This document shows positions 46,906 through 59,773 of a DNA stretch of 64,000 nucleotides, one piece after another; the first letter of the stretch is position 1, and every line of letters begins with the position of its first letter. Location: the NCBI GenBank assembly GCA_036417435.1, contig CM070901.1:63670501-63734500 (forward strand), read 5' to 3'. The stretch is from Inia geoffrensis. Taxonomy: Eukaryota; Chordata; Mammalia; Artiodactyla; Iniidae. The notes below the pieces were generated by a model. The model did no database searches, was not told the origin of the DNA, and saw only the letters and a list, made by a program, of their open reading frames with translations. The translations under genes and the position numbers were made by a program.

Positions 46906-47058
46906 ATACCCTAACCCTAAAGCGTACCCAAATCCTAACTCACACACTAACACTAGCCCGTACCCTAAGGGTAACCCATACACTAAGTCTAAGCCATACC
47001 CTAACCATAACCCATACCCTAACCCATAAGCTAAACCCTAATCCTTACCCCTAACTTA
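46905..47058 (+). repeat. Small second telomere-like patch
   Basis: About 150 bases of degenerate CCCTAA in the same orientation as the main array, ending in CCTAATCCTTACCCCTAACT, which matches the end of the main array (CCTAATCCTTACACCTAACC). Confidence 0.9.
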
Positions 47059-47482
47059 ATTTTTTAATGTATTTTAAAAAATATTTTTCTGAGGTTTAAA
47101 CAAATTAGCAGAACAACAAAACAAAACAGAAAGAAATGTGATTGTCCCTCAAAAAGCTAAGTCGGAAATACTTGGTACTTCTGTTCTATGGACTCTTTCG
47201 TAGCCTATAAAAAGTCTGCAAGATAAATGTGTTTTTCTACAGTGAAAAACATGATGTTCCAGATGTATAGAATACCTGGATAAAATGAGAAATCTACACA
47301 TTATGCTGGTCGTTTCAGGGATGGGAAAAGATGGTAAATGGTAAGATATTATCTTTTCCTTTAATCTTTTTAAATTTCACTTGTTACAAAGAACTTGAAT
47401 TATAATTGTACTTTAAAAAATAACAATGGGGATTAAAAAAAGAATATATATATTGTGTGTTTAATTACATTTCATAGAATTA
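47058..47482. repeat. Non-telomeric flank, copy 2 (cut short)
   Basis: Repeats 45,935-46,362 with scattered differences, then breaks at TTTCATAGAATTAT and joins L1-derived satellite at GAAATGCTGCCACACTC. Confidence 0.9.
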
Positions 47483-49431
47483 TGAAATGCTGCCACACTC
47501 TGGACGTTACCTGCAAAAGCAGCTTTAAAACCTGTGCTAATGGTCACTTCATGTGAACAAGGACTGCAGGGCTGTATAGGAAACCTGCCCTCATAATATC
47601 TTGAGGGAGGTAAAGGCCAAGATATTTCAAATGTGGCCCATATTTCAAGAAAACAATTTGAAGAAACAAACTGTAATAACAGTTTGAAAAATAAAAGGAC
47701 ATGCCTGAAAGCTCAATTTCAAGGGATTATGAGAGACATGCAAATCTAACCACACAGAGGTATCAGCTCACACCACTCAGAATAACCATCAGAAAAGAAA
47801 CTACAAACGATCAATGCTGAAGAGGTTGTGGAGAAATGCCTACCCTTAATTTGAAGTGGGACGTAATCTGGTAAGAGCCATTAATGGGAACAGAATGGAG
47901 GTGCCTTTAAAAGGTAAACTTTGAGCAACAATATGATCCAGGAGGCCGACTCCTAGGCCTATAACCAAAGAAGACAGAATTGGAAAGACACAGGCAGGCA
48001 AATCTGCTCTGCAGCAGTATTACAACAGCCACGACACGGAAGCAACCAAAGAGTCCATCAACAGACGGGTGGATAAAGAACTGCTACATGTAGAGATGGA
48101 ATATTAGCCAAGGAAAAAAATGATGCAATGCCATTTTCAGCACCATACATGAGTCTAGAGGTAATCACGCAATTTGTAGTAAGTGAGAAATCGAGACACC
48201 TATCGTATGATATCACTTACAGGTGTTACCTAAAAATTGATACCAATGAAGATATTTCCACAGAGAAAGGCAATCACAGATTCATGAAACAAACTTATTG
48301 GTTCCCCAAATCGAAAGGTGTGAGGATTGGATACATTACGATATTGGGGTTAACAGAGATATACAAACACATGTGAAATGTATAATCACCAAAGACCTAC
48401 AGAATACCAAGAGAAGACTACTCAACATTGTGCCATAACCTACATGGGAAAAGGATCCGAAGAAGAATAGATATATGTGTGTGTGTAAAAGAACCACATC
48501 TTGCATATCCAGAACAATCAAGACAATTTAATCAAATTTCCTGCGATAAAAAATAAAAATTAAAATAAAAATATAAATAAGAAATAATGAGACAAACCTA
48601 AAGGAATTTTTCCTGGCACATTCCATTCTAATTTACAACCTAGAACAGGACTTCCATTAAGGCTCTGTTGTCCTGGTAACCAGATTTGGTAAAGGAGAAA
48701 TGCTGCCACCTTGTTGCTTTTTCACACAACAGCAGCTTTAAACCAAGCGCTAATGGTCACTTAATTTTCAAAATATGTGCAGGACTGTAAAGGCCACCAG
48801 GCCTCAAAAAATTCCTGGGGTTGTATACTGACCAGAAAATTCAAAAGATGTCAACATTTCAAAAAGGCAATATTAAGAGGCATACTTTACGCACATTTTT
48901 TTCTTTTTCTTTTTGTTTAAAAAAGTGCATGGAATAATGATCAATATCAGGAAATAATAAAGCCATGCAAATTCAATCTACAAAGACGTTCACCTTACCA
49001 CCATCAGAATGATCATCAGCACAACAGTCTACAAAACATGAATGCTGAAAGGGTTTTACAGAACAGTGTACCCTCTAGCTGCTGGTGGGACGTAAAATGA
49101 TAACAGCCAGTAGTGAGAAGAGAATGCCGCTGCATTTAAAGTTAAAAACTGAACTCATCACTCTGTAATAACCTACACGGGAAAGGAACCAAAGATGAAT
49201 AGATAGATACATAGATACAATGAACCAGATTCTGTACACCTAGAACAAACACATTTTCATCAAATTTGCTCTGATAATAAATAAAAATTAAATTTAGAAA
49301 ACAAACAAGAAGTAAGGAGATATAAGCTCTTAGGGGTGTGCCCTGGTACATTCCACTTTAATTTGCAGCCTACTAACACGATTTCCAGGAAGGCTTTGTT
49401 GCCCAAAAACCCAGAGTTGGAAATGTAGAAA
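47483..49431 (+). repeat. L1-derived satellite, right block, monomers S and Pt
   Basis: The S monomer (from landmark 47,488 to 48,700) lacks its first ~70-100 bases because the array starts at a breakpoint. The following Pt monomer (48,701-49,431) carries the same internal truncation as the left Pt (208-948), joining AAAAACTGAACTCATCACTC to CTGTAATAACCTACACGGG, so the truncation predates the block duplication. Confidence 0.85.
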
Positions 49432-50645
49432 TGCTGCCACCTTGTGGCCGTTTACCGCAAGAGCGGCTTTAAACCCACAGCTAATGGTCACTTAACATTC
49501 AGAAGGACTCAGGGCTGTAAAGGACACCTGCCCTCAAAAAAATGTCCTGAGGTGAGGAATGGCAAAAAAAATTCAATAAAGGCAAAATTTTCAAAAAGGT
49601 AGTATGAAGAGGTATTTTGACTTACTCTCTTGTAAAAAGAAGGAAAATGGATAGAAGCTCAACCTCAGGAATTATTAGACTCATGCAAATCTTATCTACA
49701 AAAAGGTTTCAACCACACCAGTCGACTGACCATCAGCAAAAAGTCTTCAAAGAATAAATGCTGAAGGGCATTTAGAGAACTGTGTACCCTCTAGCTGCTG
49801 GGGGGATGTAAACTGGTAACAGTCAGTAGTGAGAATATAATGGAGGTGCATTTAAATGTAAAAATTGAGCCACCATGTGATCTGGTAGGTCCTTTGATGT
49901 GCCTATCAACTGAGCAGACCATAATGAAAAAGAAATAGGCTGGCAATCCTGCACTGCAGGAACATTTAACATAGCCAAGACTTGGAAGAAACCAAAATGT
50001 CCATGAACAGAAAATTGCACAAAGAAGAAGTGGTCCATGTACACAATGGAATATTAGCCATGGAAAATAATGAAATAGTGCCATTTGCACTACCATATAA
50101 GGCCCTAGAGATAATCACCCAACTTGAAGTAAGAAAGAACCTGAAAGACAGGTATCCTATGACATCACTTCCAGGTGTTACCTAAAAATTGATGTCCATG
50201 AACTTAATCCCAAGAGAAGGAAAGTCACGGATTAAGAAAATAAAATGATGTTTAATGAAATGGAAAGTTGTAAGGAATGAATGAATTATGATATGGGGGT
50301 TAACAGATATGTACTAACACATATGAAATATATAATCGCAAAATACGTATGAAATACCAAGAGAGGACTACTCAACATTCTGTAATAACCTACATGGGAA
50401 AGGATCCAAAGACGAATAGACAGATACATTAATATGATGAACCAGATTCTGTACACCTAGGAGAAACAACATTTTTATCAAATTTGCTCTAATACCTAAT
50501 AAAAACTAATTTAAAAACAAAAAGCAGGTAAGGAGATATAAGCTCTTGAGGGTTTGCACTGGCATATTCTACTCTAATTTGAAGCCTACTAACATGATTT
50601 CCAGGAAGGTTCTGCTGCCCAAAAACTCAGTTGGAAATGTAGAAA
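49432..50645 (+). repeat. Hybrid satellite monomer (Q front, P back)
   Basis: The first half follows Q (GATTTCCAGGAAGGCTTTGT, CCAAAAACCCAGAGTTGG, the GTCGACTGACCATCAGC stretch). After about 49,740-49,790 it follows P (GTACCCTCTAGCTGCTGGGG, AAACTGGTAACAGTCAG, TGATCTGGTAGGTCCTTTGA). A normal Q then follows. The left block has no counterpart. Confidence 0.7.
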
Positions 50646-53600
50646 TGCTGCCGCCTTGTGGCTGTTTCCCACAAGGGCAGCTTTAAACCCACAGCTAATG
50701 GTCACTTAACATTCACAAGGACTCAGGGCTGTAGAGGACACCTGCCCTAAAAAATTGGGCTGAGGTAGGGAATGGCCAAAAAAATTCAAAACAGTCAAAT
50801 TTTTCAAGAAGACAGTATGAAGACGTAAGCATTACTCGCTTTTTTTAAAAAGAAGGAAACTGGATAAAAGCGCAACCTCATGAATTATTACACTCATGCA
50901 AATCTAATCTACAAAAAGGCTTCAACTCACACAGGTCGACTGACCGTCAGCAGAAAGTCTACAAATAATGAATGCTGAAGTTGTTTTTGAGAACTTTGTA
51001 CCCTCTAGCTGCTGGTGAGATGTAAAGTGGTAACAGCCAATAATGAGAACAGAAAGGAGCTGCATTTAAAAGTAAAAATTGAGCTACCATTCGATGCAGC
51101 AGGCCCGCTGCTGTGCCTCTCACCTGAGAAGACCGGAATCCAGAAGACACAGGCTGCAAAAGCTGCACTGCAGCCTTATTCACAATAACTAAGACACAGA
51201 AGCAAGCAAAATGTCCATCAACAGATGGATGGATAAAGAAGAAATGGTCCATGTACACAGTGGAATATTAGCCACAGAGAACAATGAACCACTGCTCTTT
51301 GAGGTACCATAGATGAGCTTAGAGATAATCACAGAACATGAGTTAAGTTGGAAAGCAAAAGACATATATCCTATGGTAACACTTACAGGTGTTACCTAAC
51401 AACTGACAAATATGGACATATTTCCACAGAGGAAGACACACACAGACTTAAAAAATAAACTATGTGTATCTCAAAGAAAGGTGGTAGCAATGGATAAATT
51501 AAGATTAGGTTTACCATACCTATACAAATACAGATTAATTATATATATCAAAAAGCCCGAGCACATACCAAGGGAGGTCTACAGAACACTCTGTAATCCT
51601 TTACATGGGAAAAGGATCTGTATATGAATAGATATATATGATTTACAAATGAACCAGATTGTGTCCACCTAGGACAAACTGTATTCTAATCATTACCCTG
51701 ATTAAAACAATTAAAACAACAAACAAGAAGTAATGAGACATAAACTTCAGTTGCTTTTTCCTGGCACATTCCATTCTAACTTACAACCTAGTAACAGGAC
51801 TTCCAGAAAGGCTCTGTTGCCCTAGTAAGCAGATTTGGGAATGGAGAAATGCTGCCGCCTTGTGGCCATTTCCCACAACAGCAGCTTTAAACCCAGTGCT
51901 AATGGTCACTAAATATTCACAATCATTGCAGGCATATAAATGACACCTCCTCTCAAAAAAAAAAAATGCTGAATATTAGGAATTATTAAAGACGTGCAAA
52001 TCCAAATTACAAAAACCTATCAGCTCACACCAGTCAAAATGGCCATGAGCAAACATTCTTCAAACAATAGATGCTGAAAGGGCTGTGGAAAAATGCGGAC
52101 ACTCGGTGTTAATTGGGACGTGGTAAGAGCCATTAATGAAAACACAATGGAAGTGCTTTGAAAAGGTAAACATTGAGCTACCAGTCAACGAAATCATACC
52201 CACTGTTGGGCCTATCATCTGAGAAAATGAGAGTCAAAAGTCACAGGCTGGCAATACTGCACTCCAGCAATATTTACCATAGGCAACACTTGGAAGCAAT
52301 GAAAAGGACCATCAACAGAGGAATGCACGAAGAAGAAGTGGTCCATGTACACAATAGACTATTACTCCACTAAAAAATATAAACTAAATTTAAAAAACAA
52401 ACATAAGTAAGGAGACGTAAGCTTTTGGGGGTGTATCAGGGCACACTGCACTCTAATTTATAACTGAGGAAATCCACTGGCAGGAAGGTCTGTTTCCCTA
52501 GGTACCAGAGTGGGGAACACAGAAATGCTGCCGCCCTCTGGCCGATACCTGCAACAGCAGCTTTGAAATCTGTGCTAATGGGCACTTCATATGCACAAGT
52601 ACTACAGGGCTGCAAATGAAAACTGCCCTTAAAATGTCTTGATGCACGTAAAGGCCAAAAAATTTCAAAATGTGGCACATATTTCAAGAAAACAATTTGA
52701 AGAAGTCAGCTGTAATAACAGTTTGAACAATAAAAGGACATGCCTGAAAGCTCAATTTCAAGGGAGTATGAGACACATGCAAATCCAACCACAAAGAGGT
52801 ATCAGATCACACCACTCAGAATAACCATCAGCAAAAAAACTACAAATGATCAATGCTGAAGAGGTTGTGGACAAATGCATACCCTCAATTTGAAGTGGGA
52901 CGTAACCTGGTAAGAGCCACTAATGGGAACAGAATGGAGGTGCCTTTAAAAGGTAAACCTTGATCTACTATATGATCCAGGAGGCCCACTCCTCAGGCTA
53001 TATCTTAAGAAGACAGAAATGGAATGACACATTCAGGCAAAACTGCACTGCGGCAGTATTACAATAGCCAAGACATGGATGCAACCAAAACGTCCATCAG
53101 GAGATGAGTGGACAAAGAAGAACTGGTACGTGTACACATGGAATATTAGCCAAGGAAAAATGTGACACAATGCCATTTGCAGCACCGTAGATGAGTCTAG
53201 AACTAATTACACAACTTGTAAGTCAGAAAGTGAAAGACACATATCCTATGATATCACTTATAGGTGTTACCTAATAGTTGATACCACTGAAGATATTTCC
53301 ACAGAGAAAGGCAATCACAGATTCATTAAACAAATGTATGGTTCACCAATTGAAAGGTGTGAGGACTGGACACATTAGGATGTTGGGGTTAACAGAGATA
53401 TACAAACACTGGTGAAGTATATAATCACCAAAGACCTACGGAATACCAAGAGAAGACTACTCAACATTGTGTCATAACTTACATGGGAAAAGGATCCAAA
53501 GAACTATAGATATATGTATATGAGTAAAAGAACCACATCTTGCACACCTAGAACAAGCAAAACATTGTAATCAAACTTGCTGTGATAAAAACTGAAAATT

Positions 53601-56600
53601 AAATTTAAAAAATGAACAAGAAGTAGTGAGATATAAACTTAAGGGGCATTTTCCTGGCACACTCCATTCTAATTTACAACCTAGAACATGACTTCCATTC
53701 AGGCTCTGTTGCCCTAGTAACCAGATTTGGTAAAGTAGAACTGCTGCCGCCTTATGGCCGTTTCACACAACAGCAGCTCTAAACCCAGCACTAATGGTTA
53801 CTTGATATTCAAAATAATTGCAGGCCTGTAAATGACACCTGCCCTCAAAACAAATCCTTGGGTCATAAATTGAGCAAAAATCTCAGAAGACATGCATATT
53901 TCAAAACGACAATTTCAAGAGGCATATTTTACACACATTTTGTATTCTCTTTTTCTTTCTTTCTTTTTTTTTGTTTAAAAAAGGGCATGGAAAAATGCTC
54001 AACATAAAACCATGCAAATCCAGTCTACAAAAACGTTCACCTCACAGCTGTCAGAATGATCATCAGCAAAAAATTCTACAAAGTATAAATGATGAAGGGG
54101 TTTAAGAGAACTGTGTACCCTCTAGCTGCTGGTGGGATGTAACCTGGTAAGAGCCAGTACTGAGAACAGAACGGAGGTGTGTTTCAAGGTAAAAATTGAG
54201 CTACCATGTGATCTGTAGGCCCACTGATGGGCCTATCACCTGACTAGACCAGAATCAAAAAGACACAGGCTGGCAATCCTGCACTATAGCAACATGTACC
54301 ATAGCCAAGACCTGGAAGAAACCAAAATGTCCATCAACAGAAAAATGCACAAAGAAGTCGTGCATGCACAAATGGAATATTAGCCATGGAAAATCATGGA
54401 ACAGTGCCGTTGGCACCACCAAAGAAGGATCTAGAGATAAGCACCCAACTTGAAGTAAGAAAGAAAGCGAAAGACAGATATCCTATTACATCACTTATAG
54501 GTGTTACATAAAAATTGATACTCATGAAATAATTTCCAAGATAGGGACACTCATAGATTCAGAAACCAAATTATGTTTAACCAAATGGAAAGGTGTAAGG
54601 AATGTATGAATTAGGATATGGGGGTTAACAGACATGTACTAATATGTATGAAATATATAATCACAAAATACCTATGGAATGCCAAGAGAGGTCTACTCAA
54701 CACTCTGTAATAACCTATATGGGAAAGGATCCAAAGATGAATAGACAGATACATTAATATGATGAACCAGATTCTGTACACCTAGGAGAAACATTTTTAT
54801 CAAATTTGCTCTAATACCTAATAAAAATTAAAATTAAAAAACAAACAAGTAAGGAGATATAAGCTCTTGGGGGTTTGCGCTGGCACATTCCACTCTAACT
54901 TGCAGCCTACTAACATGATTTCCAGGAAAGGTCTGTTGCCCAAAAACCCAGAATTGGAAATGTAGAAATGCTTCCGCCTTGTGGCTGTTTCCCGCAAGGG
55001 CAGCTTTAAACCCACAGCTAATGGTCACTTAACATTCACAAGGACTCAGGGCTGTAAAGGACACCTGCCCTAAAAAATTGTGCTGAGATAGGGAATGGCC
55101 AAAAAAATTCAAAACAGGCAAACTTTTCAAGAAGATAGTATGAAGACGTGAGCTTCACTCACTGTCTTTTTAAAAAAAGGAAAGTGGATAAAAGCGCAAC
55201 CTCAGGAATTATTACACTCATGCAAATCTAATCTACACAAAGGTTTCAACTCACACAGGTCGACTGACCATCAGCAGAAAGTCTACAAATAATAAATGCT
55301 GAAGTGGTTTTTGAGAACTGTGTACCCTCTAGCTCGTGGTGAGATGTAAAGTGGTAAGAGCCAATAATGAGAACAGAAAGGAGCTGCGTTTAAACGTAAA
55401 AATTGAGGTAACATTCAATCCAGCAGGCCCATCTCTGGGCCTCTCACCTGAGAAGAACAGATTCAAGAAGACCTGGGCTGCAAAAGTTTCACTGCAGCCT
55501 TATTCACAATAGCCAAGACACGGAAGCAACCAAAATGTCCATCAACAGATTAATGGATAAAGAAGAAGTGGTCCATGTACACAATGGAATATTAGCCATG
55601 GAAAACAATGAAACACTGTTCTTTGAGGCACCATAGTTGAGCTTGGAGTAAATCACAGAACATGAGGTAAGTAAGAATGAGAAAGACCTATATCCTATGA
55701 TATCACTTACAGGCTTTATCCAATAACTAACACAAATGAATGTATTTCCACAGAGAAAGACACTCATAGACTTAGAAATTAAGTATGCTTATCTAAAAGG
55801 AAAGGTGGGCAGAATGGATAAATTAAGATTAGCATTACCATACGTGTACAAATACATATTATAAACATATACCAAAAAGACCAACCATATAGCAAGGGAG
55901 GTCTATGAAACACTCTGTAATATTTCATATGGAAAGAGGATCTGAGCATGAATAGACATACATATTGTACAAATGAACCAGATTGTGAACACCTGGACAA
56001 ACAATATTCTAATCATTACCCCAATTAAAAAAATTTTTAAACCAAGAAGAAGTAATGAGACATAAACTTATGGGCGTTTCTCCTTGCACATTGCATTCTA
56101 ACTTACAACCTAGGTACACAACTTCCAGGCAGGCTCCCCTGCCCTAGTACCCAGATTTGGGAATGGAGAGATGCTACCTCCTTGTGACCGTTTACCACAA
56201 CAGCAGCTTTAAACCCAGTTCTAATAGTCACTAAATATTCACCAAACTTGCAGTTCTGTAATGACACCTGCCCTCCAAAAAAATCCTGGGGTCGAATATC
56301 AACCAAAAATTCAAAAGAGGGCAACCTTCCAAGAAGAAAATTTCAAGAGATATATTGTACTCACACTTTTTTTTTAACAGAAAAGTAAAAGGCATGGAAA
56401 AATGATGAATTTTAGGAATTTTTAAAGACATGCAAACCCAAATTACAAAAACCTATCAGCTCACAGCATCCAGAATGGCCATTAGCAAAAATGCTGCAAA
56501 CAATAAATGCTGAAGGGATTGTGGAGAAATGCATACCCTCAGTTCTAAGGGGGATGTGGTAAGAGCCACTAATGAAAACACAATGGAGGTGCTTTGAAAA

Positions 56601-56671
56601 GGTAAACATTGAGCTATTAGTCAATCAGTTACACCCAGTGCTGGGCCTATCACCTGAGAAAATGAGAATCA

Positions 56672-56900
56672 AAAAGTCACAGGCAGGGCTTCCCTGGTGG
56701 CGCAGTGGTTGAGAGCCCGCCTGACGATGCAGGGGACGCAGGTTTGTGCCCCGGTCCGGGAAGATCCCACATGCCGCGGAGCGGCTGGGCCCGTGAGCCA
56801 TGGCCGCTGAGCCTGCGCGTCCGGAGCCTGTGCTCTGCAACGGGAGAGGCCACAGCAGTGAGAGGCCCGTGTATCGCAAAAAAAAAGAAAAGTCACAGGC
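56672..56900 (+). mobile_element. CHR-type SINE (copy 3) with target-site duplications
   Basis: The SINE body is 56,686-56,887, GGGCTTCCCTGGTGGCGCAG to a short poly-A. AAAAGTCACAGGC flanks it at 56,672-56,684 and 56,888-56,900. The left block has the unoccupied site near 6,990-7,003 (AGAAAGTCACAGGCTGGC). Open frames on either strand over this SINE are incidental. Confidence 0.95.
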
Positions 56901-58268
56901 TGGCAATCTTGCACTCCAGCAATATTTAATATAGCCAACACTTGGAAGCAACGAAAATGTCCATCAACAGAGGAATGCACCAAGAAGTGGTCCATATACA
57001 CAATTGAATATTACTCCAATAAAAATATAAATTAAATATAAAAATAACAAAAGTAAGGAGACATCCGCTTTTGGGGGTTTATCCAGGCACATTCTAATCT
57101 AATTTATAACCGAGGAAGACCACTGGCCAGAAGGTCTGTTTCCCTAGTACCAGCATGGGGAATGAAGAAAGGCTGCCACACTCTGGCCGTTACCTGCAAA
57201 AGCAGCTTTAAAGCCTGTGCTAATGGTCACTTTATGTGAACAAGTGCTGCAGGGCTGTAAGTGAAGCCTGCCCTCAAAATGTCTTGAGGGAGGTATTGGC
57301 CAATAAATTTCAAAATGTGTCACATACTTTAAGAAAACACTTTGAAGAACTAAGCTGTAATCACAGTTTGAAAAATAAAAAGGACATGCCTTAAAGCTCA
57401 ATTTCAAAGGATTATGAGTCACATGCAAATTCAACCTCAAAGAGGTATCAGCTCACACCAGTCAGAATATCCATCAGCAAGAAAACTACAAACAATAAAT
57501 GCTGAAAGTGTTGTGGAGAAATGCATACCCTCAACTTTAAGTTGGATGTAACCTGGAAAGAGCCACTAATGAGGACAGAATCGTGGTGACTTTAAAAGGT
57601 AAACCCTGAGATACCATATGATACAGGAGGCCCACTCCTGGGCCTATAACATAAGAATACACAATTGGAAGGACATAGGCAGGCAAATGTGCATTGCAGC
57701 AGTATTACAATAGCCAAGACCTGGAGGCAACCAAAAAGTCCATCAAGAGGTGAGTGGACAAAGAAGAACTGGTACATGTACAAATGGAATATTAGCTGCG
57801 GAAAACAATGAAACAATGCCACTTGCAGCACCATAGGTGATTCTATATGTAATCAGGCAAATTGTACTAAGTCAGACAGCAAAAGACACATATCCTATAA
57901 TATCACTTACAGGTGTTAGCTAAAAATTGATACCAATGAAGATATTTCCACAGAGAAGAGTAATCACAGATTCATTAAACAAACTTACGGTTCACCAAAT
58001 GGAAAGGTATGAGGATTGGATACATTATGATATTGGAGTTAACAGAGATATACAAACACATGTGAAATATATAATCACCAAAGACCTACAAAATACCAAG
58101 AGAAGACTACTCAACATTGTGTCATAACCTACAGGAGAAAATGACCTGAAGAAGTATAGATACATGTATATGTGTAAAAGAACCACATCTTGCACACCTA
58201 GAACAAACAAAACATTTTAATCAAATTTACTCTGATAAAAAATAAAAATTAAATTAAAAAAAGAACAG

Positions 58269-58474
58269 GGGCTTCCCTGGTGGCGCAGTGGCTGAGAGTC
58301 CGCCTGCTGATGCAGGGGACACAGGTTTGTGCCCCTGTACAGGAAGATCCCACATGCTGCAGAGCGGCTGGGTCCGTGAGCTATGGCCACTGAGCCTGCG
58401 CATCCAGAGCCTGTGCTCTGGAACAGGAGAGGCCATAACAGTGAGAGGCCCACATACCAGAAAAAAAAAAAAAA
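58269..58474 (+). mobile_element. CHR-type SINE (copy 4)
   Basis: GGGCTTCCCTGGTGGCGCAG to an A-run at 58,461-58,474, between AAAAAAAGAACAG and GGACAAGAAGTAATGAG. The flanking duplication is short and imperfect (AAGAACAG / AAGGACAAG). The left block lacks it at about 8,345-8,360 (AAAAAACAACAATAAGTAAT). Confidence 0.92.
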
Positions 58475-58529
58475 GGACAAGAAGTAATGAGACATAAACT
58501 TAAGGGGCTTTATGCTGGCACACTGCATT

Positions 58530-59140
58530 CTAACTTACAATCAGAACAAGACTTCCATTAAAGCTCTGACATCACTAATAAAGCAGCTTTATAAGCAATG
58601 TTGAAGGTAGCTTAAAAGAAGTCTCACTAATTATTGATAGTAACAAGGAAACAAACTAAATAAAAATCTCACTTCAAAAAGTATACATAGAGTAAGGGTA
58701 GTAGATCAAACACCTATTAAACTTCTGTAAAGAATAAAAGACACAGTAGTATGTTTTTTTAAAAAGAGGGGGCCCAAATAAATCAGAACTGAAAGAGGTG
58801 ATGTTACAACAGTCACCAGAGAAATACAAAGTATCCTAAGATACACACAGGGTAACTGAGGGCTCAGACTGGACAGAGCCCACTCTCCATTCTCCTGTAC
58901 ATGACTTACAGGAGCCTCAGGAACAGAGGAGGGGTCCCTGAGGAGAGGCACAAGATAAAAGATGTTAGGTATTAACATGACTGCATTCATTTTAACGTGC
59001 CTGAACTACATTCACGTGAGATGATTTTGTCCTGTATGTACACTGGAACCTGTAGTCAGAACTACAGATCTTTTGGCTTCACCACCTCTACTGACAGCAT
59101 TAGCTTCACCTACTGTGGACTGTCTCCTATAGTATTTCTA
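58530..59140 (+). repeat. Satellite-to-L1 junction, right copy
   Basis: Matches 8,420-9,030 in order: AAGCAGCTTTATAAGCAATG, AAGTCTCACTAATTATTGAT, the L1 ORF2-like AATACAAAGTATCCTAAGA and GATACACACAGGGTAACTGA. No gene is seen. Confidence 0.75.
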
Positions 59141-59773
59141 GAACCACAAAGCATCGAAGCTTCACAGGACCCAGAGTCTGTGCGACTCCACTCTGAGTCT
59201 CAACTGCACTCAGAGACTCAGAGTCTCAACAGAGACTCCACTCTTGGAGGGTATACACAAAGTAGTAAGCACATCAGGACCCAGGGGAAGGGGCAGTCAC
59301 CCCGTAGGTGAATGACCATACCTACCTGCTAGTATTAGAGGGTCTCCTGCAGAGGCGGGGAGTGGCTGTGGCTCACCATGGGGACAACGACACTGGCAGC
59401 AGAAGTTCTGAGAAATACTCCTTGGAGTGAGCCCTCCCAGAGTTCACCATTAGCCCCACCAAGAGCAAGGTAGGCTCCAATGCTGGGTTGCCTCAGGCCA
59501 AACAAGCAACAGGGAGGGAACCCAGCCCCATGAATCAGCAGACAAGTGGATTAAACATTTTATTAAAGTTTTATTTAATCCACAACAAACAGATTAAAGC
59601 TCTGCCCACCAGAGCAACACCCAGCTCTACCCACCACCATTCCCTCCCATAAGGAAGCTTGCACAAGCCTCTAAGATAGACTCATCCACCGGAGAGCAGA
59701 CAGCAGAAGCAAGAAGAACTACAATTCTGCAGCCTGTTGAAGGAAAACCACAGTCACAGAAAGATAGAGAAAA
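59140..59773 (+). mobile_element. Old L1 5'UTR (right copy)
   Basis: L1 5'UTR text as in the left copy (GGTCTCCTGCAGAGGCGGGG, AACAGGGAGGGAACCCAGCC, CAACACCCAGCTCTACCCAC), leading to ORF1 at 59,774. Confidence 0.75.

Larger units (their letters stand above)
50646..58530 (+). repeat. L1-derived satellite, right block, Q-R-S-P-Q-R-S
   Basis: Landmarks at 50,646 (Q), 51,850 (R), 52,526 (S), 53,742 (P), 54,969 (Q), about 56,170 (R) and 57,172 (S). The first R has lost about 90-100 bases around 51,955, with an A-run at the join. The second R and the last S each carry a SINE. Without the SINEs, the order and the higher-order period match the left block. Confidence 0.85.

Noticed and set aside
47483..58500. 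Numerous small frames in the right satellite block
   Set aside because: Same reason as in the left block: shadows of the tandem repeat.
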